Origin: Akkermansia sp.
GTDB lineage: Bacteria; Verrucomicrobiota; Verrucomicrobiia; Verrucomicrobiales; Akkermansiaceae
Length of the DNA: 45,851 nucleotides
Reading direction: 5' to 3'
Assembly: GCA_017546445.1 (NCBI GenBank)
Contig: JAFYWX010000007.1
Location: 1-45,851 of the forward strand
Position 1 is the first letter of the stretch. Every line of letters begins with the position of its first letter. This document shows positions 40,091 to 45,851 of the stretch, piece by piece. Position numbers and translations under genes: made by a program. Below the pieces are notes generated by a model. The model was not told where the DNA came from, did not search any database, and saw only the letters and a program-made list of their open reading frames with translations.

Positions 40091-41104
40091 CTATTTTATG
40101 TGGCAGCCTCGCCAGAACTGTTCCGCTTCCCGCAGCAAAACCGGCACCATATAACGGCAACGTAGTAACCCAAGATCGCGATACCCCATCTCCAACTGCA
40201 ATGCCGGCAAATTTCGAAAATAAGCAGCATGATAACTCGCAAATGTATGTCGGCATACATCCGGCACCCAATGTTCAAACCCGGCAGCCCGCCGCAAAGC
40301 ACGCCATTTCTGTTCCCAATTGCGTGGAATTGTACATTCCTGCCGCAGCATTGTCTCAGGCAGGCGGAGAGAGACCATGCGACCGCCCCCAGTCTTACTC
40401 ACCACAGGCCGCACCACAAGCACGCATTCCTGCCATATTACATCACGCTCCGGCTGCAGGCGCTTCACCTCACCAGGCCGTAACCCACTATACAGCATTA
40501 AATACAAAGAAAACAACATAGCGCGGTGACCACACTGTGACGCCGTATCCACCAGTTTGCGTGCCGACTCTGAGCTCAGAGGTTCAATCGTTCGCTCTGT
40601 CACCGGAGGCACCTCTATGCGGCTCACCGGATTCGCGTCGCACCACTCCTGCCGCATCCCGTACGCAAAGATACTATGCAAAATGGCGCGTGCTTTGCGG
40701 TAGCTGTGCACACTTTGCCCAAACGCATTGTGGAGAAGAGCCCGGCACTCCTTCGTAGTCATGGCGCGCAGGGGGCGCGCTCCAATCCCCGGCACCTTCA
40801 GCATGCGCCGAACATAATGCCGCAAATCCCGTACCGTACTCGCCCGCCGCCCCTGCCGCGCCTCGACACTAGCCCAGGCAGCACGCTCAAAACTCTCCGT
40901 TGACTCCTCTGCAGCCACCGCTGCCACCCCAAGTTCCACCACCCGTTTCACCAGTTTGATAGTCTCACTGCGCCCCCGTCCATCGGCCCCAAGTCGCTCT
41001 ACTGCATCCAGCACCAGACGTTTCGCATCTTCCCCACTCAGCGGCAATCCATCGTCCCATCTCTTATTTTGTTTCCTTTTCATATCTGCGTCGCTCATTT
41101 TCAT
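40091..41104 (-). CDS. Tyrosine recombinase/integrase with unusual active site
   Basis: About 337 residues from MKMSDADMKRKQNKRWDDGL; the frame stays open to an ATG at 41155, but this would run through the inverted repeat and a G7 tract. The N-terminal core-binding domain is TVRDLRHYVRRMLKVPGIGA and SYRKARAILHSIFAYGMRQE. The catalytic domain has the first Arg in LYSGLRPGEVKRL, a Lys in VVSKTGGGRMV, the second Arg in VPDVCRHTFAS and the Tyr in LRCRYMV. The two His positions of the usual R-K-H-R-H-Y set are Asp (DVCR) and Tyr (MGYRD), so the enzyme may be specialised. It is divergent from the exporter operon; one arm of a perfect inverted repeat lies a few bases upstream of its start. Likely acts on that repeat (inference). 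Confidence 0.88.
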   Translation of the reverse strand: MKMSDADMKRKQNKRWDDGLPLSGEDAKRLVLDAVERLGADGRGRSETIKLVKRVVELGVAAVAAEESTESFERAAWASVEARQGRRASTVRDLRHYVRRMLKVPGIGARPLRAMTTKECRALLHNAFGQSVHSYRKARAILHSIFAYGMRQEWCDANPVSRIEVPPVTERTIEPLSSESARKLVDTASQCGHRAMLFSLYLMLYSGLRPGEVKRLQPERDVIWQECVLVVRPVVSKTGGGRMVSLRLPETMLRQECTIPRNWEQKWRALRRAAGFEHWVPDVCRHTFASYHAAYFRNLPALQLEMGYRDLGLLRCRYMVPVLLREAEQFWRGCHIK

Positions 41105-41108
41105 GCGC

Positions 41109-41243
41109 ATTAGCAATGCTGATTTTCTATCCCCCCCGGCACCTTTATACTCCATTATTTTTATATGATTAAAACTGTGTAACTTATTGTTTATCTAGAC
41201 GTATAATAAAAATAATAATTATTATTGACACAGCATTGCTAAT
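41109..41243. other. Putative invertible promoter segment flanked by 13-bp inverted repeats
   Basis: Left arm ATTAGCAATGCTG (41109-41121) and right arm CAGCATTGCTAAT (41231-41243) are perfect inverted copies separated by 109 bp. The segment is AT-rich, with a run of seven Cs (41131-41137) and the palindrome aataataattattatt (41211-41226). The right arm lies in the spacer of the exporter promoter, so its -35 box (41225-41230) is inside and its -10 box outside. In the opposite orientation the -35 position would read GAAAAT. Confidence 0.65.
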
Positions 41244-41253
41244 ACTGTAGTAT
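41225..41253 (+). promoter_or_regulatory. Consensus promoter of the exporter operon
   Basis: TTGACA (41225-41230), 17 bp, TAGTAT (41248-41253). It is the strongest sigma-70-like promoter in the window, and most of its spacer is the right inverted-repeat arm. Confidence 0.8.
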
Positions 41254-41454
41254 AACCCTTGGGGAAAAGCTCGTTGTTTTTCACGTCTTTCATAATAAAC
41301 CATCATACACACTTAAATACACGAGTGCTACGGAATTTCTCTATTCAGGCACCCATTCCTACTGCGTCGGGTATCCCCAGTATGAAGGGAGCGTCCAGTA
41401 CACTGCGGAAGAAGGTACATACGAACCCTGATTTCGCTGATTGATAACTCAACC
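41254..41454 (+). other. Long 5' leader of the exporter operon with a possible leader ORF
   Basis: About 200 nt between the promoter and a large hairpin. One frame is open from a TTG at 41259, 5 nt after the -10 box, to 41444 (61 codons, ending KKVHTNPDFAD); an ATG at 41382 in the same frame would give 20 codons. A second frame open to 41431 encodes YCVGYPQYEGSVQYTAEEG but has no start codon, so it may be a gene remnant. No ribosome site is convincing; I cannot decide if it is translated. Confidence 0.35.
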
Positions 41455-41489
41455 GCAGGGCAATGGCATCATGGATGCCATTGCCCTGC
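41455..41489 (+). promoter_or_regulatory. 15-bp perfect hairpin at the adaptor gene start
   Basis: Arms gcagggcaatggcat (41455-41469) and atgccattgccctgc (41475-41489) with loop catgg. The ATGs at 41463 and 41475 are inside it. There is no T-run after it, so translational control or attenuation is more likely than termination. Confidence 0.75.
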
Positions 41490-41501
41490 AACAAGAACTC
41501 A

Positions 41502-42623
41502 GTGAGAAAAACACTCCTTATTGCATTGCCACTAATCTGCTTCAGTTCGGCTGAGGCCTCTGAAAAAGCATTGCTGTCTACCACTGATTCCGGCTTCAGT
41601 AAAATTGAAGAACCGGCATCGTCCACAAAACAGGCGGAGCCGGATAAAGAGATTCGTTTCTACATCTCCCGCCACCCGGCCAAGGTAGTTCCGCGCCGTG
41701 TATTACCCATAACACCAGATATGCCGGGAGAAGCGGAGATCGTATACCGCGGCGGAGAGTTTGCGCGGAAAGATACATTATTGCTTCGCATCAATCCCGA
41801 TGATCTGGCATTGGATGAACAGGAACTACATCTGCAACTGGAGAGAAACCTCCTTGCTGCGGAGACTGAAATCCTTCAGCTCACGCGCCAGAAGGAAGAG
41901 CTGAATTTTATCACCAAGCTGCCTCCGGAACGCCGCATGTATATAGCACAGCATCTCGGGAACAATGTAGACAAACGCGCCTTGGAACTTATAGAACGCA
42001 AAATTGAGACCATACGCCAGAATGCCAGCCTGAGCAACGAACGCCTGCAGAAAGCTTTTGACAAAAAGCGCAAACTGCGTGAGATCACCATGCCTTTTGA
42101 TGGACGGATTCAATATCACGTAGCTCTACCGGAGGAGGGGCAGAAAGCACTGGTGGGAAGCAACGGCCCGATTGTAACAATCGCCGATGACAGCAGGCTT
42201 TACATCATCATCAACATGACCGACCCGGCGCTGGCACGGCTGGATGCCAGCCGACTACATGTGAAGCTGACAATGAGTGGGGGCAATACCCTGCAGGCCC
42301 CATGGTCCCACAGCAAGGTACAGAAGGGAGAGCGCGGCGAAACCATGGTGTATTATTTTGCCGTGCCGGATAACATGCGAGAGCAGGCATGGCATCTTGT
42401 AGGAGCCAACCTTGTAGCACACCTGCATTACAAGGCGGATTCCGGGGCTATCTATGTGAGCAAGGCAGATCTGGCAAGAGAAGCAGGCGCACAACGCTTC
42501 GAAAGCTGGGAAGAACTTCTTGCCGCCCTGCGCCCAGGTTATACCATCGTCTTCAATGGAGAAACGCATCTCTGCCTCATTCCGCAACAAACCGGACAGG
42601 GGAGTATAATCCGGAATCCTTGA
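41502..42623 (+). CDS. Periplasmic adaptor (HlyD/MacA-like) of an exporter
   Basis: About 373 residues from GTG at 41502 (MRKTLLIALPLICFSSAEA, a good signal peptide); in-frame ATGs at 41463 and 41475 are buried in the hairpin. After a lipoyl-like first half (AEIVYRGGEFARKDTLLLRI) comes a coiled-coil hairpin (DEQELHLQLERNLLAAETEI, LQLTRQKEELN, RALELIERKIETIRQNASLS, NERLQKAFDKKRKLRE). The second lipoyl half and barrel follow: EITMPFDGRIQYHVALPEEG and VGSNGPIVTIADDSRLYIII. This is the domain order of membrane-fusion proteins that link an inner-membrane ABC permease to TolC. The permease gene starts 12 bp downstream. C-terminal ~100 residues are unlike standard adaptors. Confidence 0.85.
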   Translation: MRKTLLIALPLICFSSAEASEKALLSTTDSGFSKIEEPASSTKQAEPDKEIRFYISRHPAKVVPRRVLPITPDMPGEAEIVYRGGEFARKDTLLLRINPDDLALDEQELHLQLERNLLAAETEILQLTRQKEELNFITKLPPERRMYIAQHLGNNVDKRALELIERKIETIRQNASLSNERLQKAFDKKRKLREITMPFDGRIQYHVALPEEGQKALVGSNGPIVTIADDSRLYIIINMTDPALARLDASRLHVKLTMSGGNTLQAPWSHSKVQKGERGETMVYYFAVPDNMREQAWHLVGANLVAHLHYKADSGAIYVSKADLAREAGAQRFESWEELLAALRPGYTIVFNGETHLCLIPQQTGQGSIIRNP

Positions 42624-42635
42624 TTACCTACGCCA

Positions 42636-43769
42636 TTGAAATCAACACTGCTCATCACCTTGTATCTGATACGCGATACTCTTCACCGCTGGGTGATGCG
42701 TATTTCCAGTCCATTGGCGCGCTTATCAGTGGTGTTATTCCTGAGCTTCTGCGGGCTCATTTTCCTGAGCAGCTACGTTATATCAATAAAGGTATTAAGA
42801 GAACGCATCCGGAACAGTGGCGCAGATCTGCTGGTTGCCACTGAATATGTTCGAGGAGATAAAGCGCTGCCAGAGCGAGGGGATTGCATCATTTCCCAAC
42901 GCCCGGAAGACTATGACTTCTACTATATGAGGGAATCTTTTGCCAGTGCAAGACATAACCAGCAATTTCTCACCATGGTGGAATATCCCGCCGTGATGAC
43001 GGCTTTGCTGCCTACAGCAACACAGCAGAACGGGCTGTATTTACTTCCCCCACGCGCAGATGATAGTTACCGCGGGCCAGCGGAGGTCGACATAGAGGAA
43101 CACCGCACAACAGCACAATGTCTCACGGACACAGACGTACCCTTGCTGCGCAAGCTTTACCCGGGCGGAGCCCTTTTTCTGCCCACAGGCAGTCTTCCAT
43201 TCATCTGGCAGAATGGTTATATAAACAAATATGTTCTTCAGATAAAACAAGCCACAGTTGAACGGGTTGAGGTCTGGGAACACATGTTGAAACAACTCTC
43301 CCGGCTGGATAAAACACATATGAACATCCTCTCCAGCACCCCCCTGCTCCGGGAGCTCAAGCAGCTCGAATCCATCCAATACCGGTTTCGCGTGTGTGTC
43401 ACCATCGGCATTTCCATCATCATCTGTCTGCTGCTCACAAGCGTATCCTCCCTTGAGTTCCGGCAAAGCCAGTATGTCTACGCCCTCATCGGCAGTTTCG
43501 GTATCAGCCGCATACTACTCTACCTCTCCTACATTGGCGAAAACATAGTACTTGTGGCAATGGGATTCACCGGTGCCCTGGCTGGCTTGTGGGGGGTACG
43601 CCATTACATCACGGAAACACTGTATAAGAGCCCTGGCATTTCCCTGACGCTCTGGGAACTGGAGGATGACATACGCACCTTTCTACTGGCATTCGGCATC
43701 TGTGTAATTGTCTCAAGTGTACCGATTCTCTGCGCCATTCTGCGTCCCATAGGCAAAGTACTCAAATAA
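42636..43769 (+). CDS. FtsX/MacB-like ABC transporter permease
   Basis: 377 residues. One helix near residues 32-52 (VVLFLSFCGLIFLSSYVISI), a ~200-residue periplasmic domain and three C-terminal helices (VCVTIGISIIICLLLTSVSS, ENIVLVAMGFTGALAGLW, TFLLAFGICVIVSSVPILC) give the four-helix MacB/FtsX topology. ALIGSFGISRILLYLSYIGE lies at the cytoplasmic coupling-helix position for an ATPase. No ATP-binding protein is encoded in the window, so the ATPase must be elsewhere, or beyond the window end. The TolC-like gene starts immediately after its stop with no gap. Confidence 0.82.
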   Translation: MKSTLLITLYLIRDTLHRWVMRISSPLARLSVVLFLSFCGLIFLSSYVISIKVLRERIRNSGADLLVATEYVRGDKALPERGDCIISQRPEDYDFYYMRESFASARHNQQFLTMVEYPAVMTALLPTATQQNGLYLLPPRADDSYRGPAEVDIEEHRTTAQCLTDTDVPLLRKLYPGGALFLPTGSLPFIWQNGYINKYVLQIKQATVERVEVWEHMLKQLSRLDKTHMNILSSTPLLRELKQLESIQYRFRVCVTIGISIIICLLLTSVSSLEFRQSQYVYALIGSFGISRILLYLSYIGENIVLVAMGFTGALAGLWGVRHYITETLYKSPGISLTLWELEDDIRTFLLAFGICVIVSSVPILCAILRPIGKVLK

Positions 43770-45032
43770 ATGATTCAACACTTACAGCGATGTCTGCTTC
43801 TGGTTCCCATATTCATGGGCACCAGTTGTTCCGTAAACGAGTATCTTGATACAGCCCGCGCCGAACTGACCCAGAGCTATAACACACTGCCTGCATACGA
43901 AACCCTGCCGAGCCGGACAGTGAGCTGGCAACAGGCATGGGCTATGGTAGAAAAAAACAACCTGGCGCTGAAACAGGCCCGGCAGGCACTGGACGATGCC
44001 AGACACAAAGAGAACAATACATTCCGTAACCTTATTCCTCAGGTAAATCTGGGTTATTACTACAGTATGGCGCTCTTTGGTAATAACCAGGAAACGAATT
44101 CCCCCAACGGGCGCTTCGACATCAACATCATCTTCAGTATACCGGAGCTCATCAACCTGCCCATTGATTATTACACGGCGGCTCTTGCCACATACAAAGC
44201 AGAGCAGAACCTGGAACAAAAGCGCAGGGAACTCATTTCACGCCTCTACCAGTTTTTCCGGGAGGAGGAAATACAGGTGGCTTCCGAACGAACCGATGAT
44301 GACCTCTGGCAGATTGACGCTCCAACTAATGAGCTCACATCAAAAAAACAACGGGAACTGCAGCAGCGGGAGCGATGGCACAAAATCTGCAGTTTCCTGA
44401 ACTGCTACGATGCGCGGTGGAAGCTGCATCCCGGTGGCATCCCGAGAGTCAGCCCGGAGGACTACCGGGAGAAGATAAAACGCCCCGGCGATATTTCCGT
44501 AACCCTTGCGGCCATGGAAGTGGAGGCATCCAGGCTGCGTAAGCTGGGTGTTGCGCTGGATTACTGGCCCTCTCTGCATGTATCTTTCTACAGCCCCACG
44601 CTCTTCAATTTAAGCGGCGGCAACATGGGCGGGTTCATGAACATGGACGATGTACGACTCGATATGAACTCCTACTTCTCGCTGGATACCCGCCTCACCT
44701 CATGGAATAAATACCAGGATGCGAAAGTGCAACACGAATTACTGCTGCAGCAGCTCAAACAAAGGATGTACGAGCATCGTGAAAAAATAGCGCTTCTGAT
44801 GCGCAGCTGGACTGAATTTGGAAACTGGAAGCAAGCCATGGAGGAATACATCCACTTCCGCCGCTCACAAGGCGCTACCGACCCTGAAACAGCCCGCAAG
44901 ATGCACGCCGAATCCATCTCCATTCGCAAAAGCATTCTGGATCAGGACAGAAAAAACCTTGAGCGTGAATGCGCTCTCATCCAGGAATATGGCTTACCCG
45001 AAAAAAAGACTTCTACGATTCCGGAAAAATAA
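43770..45032 (+). CDS. TolC-like outer-membrane efflux lipoprotein
   Basis: 420 residues. MIQHLQRCLLLVPIFMGTSC is a lipoprotein signal (lipobox MGTSC). The body has the helix and strand layout of outer-membrane efflux proteins: QQAWAMVEKNNLALKQARQA and LDDARHKENNTFRNLIPQVN open the first repeat (the NPxL-like turn is IPQVNLGYYYS), and EVEASRLRKLGVALDYWPSL, HVSFYSPTLFNL and NSYFSLDTRLTSWNKYQDAK the second. Long coiled-coil helices (ELLLQQLKQRMYEHREKIAL) form the periplasmic tunnel. It is about the usual size for OMFs. The start directly abuts the permease stop, so the three exporter genes are one operon. Confidence 0.85.
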   Translation: MIQHLQRCLLLVPIFMGTSCSVNEYLDTARAELTQSYNTLPAYETLPSRTVSWQQAWAMVEKNNLALKQARQALDDARHKENNTFRNLIPQVNLGYYYSMALFGNNQETNSPNGRFDINIIFSIPELINLPIDYYTAALATYKAEQNLEQKRRELISRLYQFFREEEIQVASERTDDDLWQIDAPTNELTSKKQRELQQRERWHKICSFLNCYDARWKLHPGGIPRVSPEDYREKIKRPGDISVTLAAMEVEASRLRKLGVALDYWPSLHVSFYSPTLFNLSGGNMGGFMNMDDVRLDMNSYFSLDTRLTSWNKYQDAKVQHELLLQQLKQRMYEHREKIALLMRSWTEFGNWKQAMEEYIHFRRSQGATDPETARKMHAESISIRKSILDQDRKNLERECALIQEYGLPEKKTSTIPEK

Positions 45033-45065
45033 ATCTCTGAACACAGCAACTACAAACAAAAGAAA

Positions 45066-45851
45066 ATGAAGAAAAAATCATATAAGCGAGCCTGGTTTGT
45101 GCTAGCCTCCGTTGCAGGAATTACTCTCTCCGCCTGTGGCGGTGGTGGCGGCGGCGGTGGAGATACCGCACCTGCACCAGGTAACGAATCCACTAATCAG
45201 GATCAGACAACAGAGGAGTACGCGCCGAATGCATTATCAGCCGGCATGACCTTCAGGCTTGAGCATGACGGCAAGGTGCATATGTATAGCGTCACCTCTG
45301 ACACTGAGTGCGTTGACTCCTCCAACGGGAAGATATACAACATGGAATACACACGCACCGGCGCCAAAGCCGCCACCCTCAGACTTTCCCAACCCGACGA
45401 GACCCCTCTTACCTATACTCTGAGCTTCACCCAACCGCTGCAGGGAACCACGCAGCTTGACAATGGTTCCATCATCAGCCACGGAACGATCTCCATAACT
45501 GAAAACACCACAAATTCCGGCACACCGGATACCCCGGAGGATTCCGGCAGCGAGGAACCTGCCCCGGGCTACGCACCCGCTACGCTTCCCACGGAGCAAT
45601 TCCTGGTCATCAAGGATTCCAGCGGGGCTGATATTGCCTTCAAGCTCTTATCCGCCAACAGCGCTATGCTGAACAATGAAACCGGCACTATCAGCTATGA
45701 GGTAAATTCTCCCAATTCTGCCACCTTTAAGTTCACCAGTGCATCTGCCACCTACCAATTCTCACTCGAGTTCGCTTCTGATGCATCCGGCATGGCCAGC
45801 AACCAGGCAACCGGCACCCAGACAGCCTTCACGATTGGTGAATACACAGCA
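45066..45851 (+). CDS. Large surface lipoprotein with poly-Gly linker (partial, cut by window end)
   Basis: 262 codons visible, open at the edge. MKKKSYKRAWFVLASVAG, then ITLSAC, is a lipoprotein signal with lipobox LSAC. The mature N-terminus is C followed by eight glycines, then a Thr/Pro/Gln-rich tether. Two similar ~90-residue beta-rich segments follow, for example AGMTFRLEHDGKVHMYSVTS through SHGTISI and PTEQFLVIKDSSGADIAFKL through AFTIGEY, suggesting tandem domains. It lies 33 bp after the TolC-like gene on the same strand and is probably the last known member of the phase-controlled operon. It may be the exported cargo or an accessory surface factor (inference). Confidence 0.85.
   Translation, partial: MKKKSYKRAWFVLASVAGITLSACGGGGGGGGDTAPAPGNESTNQDQTTEEYAPNALSAGMTFRLEHDGKVHMYSVTSDTECVDSSNGKIYNMEYTRTGAKAATLRLSQPDETPLTYTLSFTQPLQGTTQLDNGSIISHGTISITENTTNSGTPDTPEDSGSEEPAPGYAPATLPTEQFLVIKDSSGADIAFKLLSANSAMLNNETGTISYEVNSPNSATFKFTSASATYQFSLEFASDASGMASNQATGTQTAFTIGEYTA

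Overview
The window looks like chromosome from a gut-type verrucomicrobium close to Akkermansia (inference). Reasons: a giant secreted protein with autotransporter-type repeats that ends in a PEP-CTERM sorting tail; a TIGR04073-type exosortase-associated protein; a Minf_1886-family protein; GC-rich codon use; and exporter genes beside a divergent tyrosine recombinase. Most of the window is core chromosome. The accessory part is the right end, from about 40.1 kb to the window edge.

Layout. 1-1.4 kb: an array of small hairpins, then a GtrA-like/epimerase-like pair on the minus strand. 1.5-11.7 kb: one minus-strand gene for a protein of about 3,386 residues, with a signal peptide, an S6 (IgA-protease type) serine protease domain, a long beta-repeat stalk and a PEP-CTERM tail. 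12-16.3 kb: lipA with a ribbon-helix-helix gene, a 0.7 kb gene-free stretch, an MBL-fold hydrolase, a YD-repeat membrane protein and a small membrane protein. 16.5-20.2 kb: pgk, a GH36-like glycosidase, a second hairpin array and a tiny lipoprotein. 20.3-26.7 kb: uvrC, an AP2-like/RHH protein, typA, a DUF1016 nuclease-like gene and a DUF456 membrane protein. 26.6-32.7 kb: aroD, a small secreted protein, a Minf_1886/agmatine deiminase-like pair, a secreted metzincin-like protease, two thioredoxins and a Pro/Ala-rich membrane protein. 32.8-39.5 kb: an O-antigen ligase-like protein, a glycosyltransferase, rpsU, two radical SAM/SPASM enzymes that resemble siroheme-dependent heme enzymes, and the TIGR04073 protein. 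39.5-45.85 kb: an unknown two-part protein, a tyrosine recombinase and a divergent operon for adaptor, permease, TolC-like lipoprotein and a large lipoprotein cut by the window end.

The most exciting signal is at 41.1-41.25 kb. A perfect 13-bp inverted repeat (41109-41121 and 41231-41243) flanks 109 bp. One arm lies beside the start of the recombinase gene. The other arm is inside the spacer of a textbook promoter (TTGACA, 17 bp, TAGTAT) that drives the exporter operon. The -35 box is inside the invertible segment and the -10 box outside it, so inversion would break the promoter. I propose a recombinase-controlled, phase-variable switch for an efflux-like/lipoprotein module with no visible ATPase.

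Other recurring structure: (i) two arrays of short hairpins joined by a near-constant ATTTCGT-like linker, both directly downstream of a gene; (ii) a 149-bp element present twice, with a compensatory stem change, plus a half copy; (iii) degenerate 7-bp repeats that overlap or follow stop codons; (iv) at least eight genes whose -10 box ends 6-7 nt before the start codon, which predicts leaderless mRNAs. Coordinates read by eye may be off by one base in places, especially around 34.6-34.95 kb.
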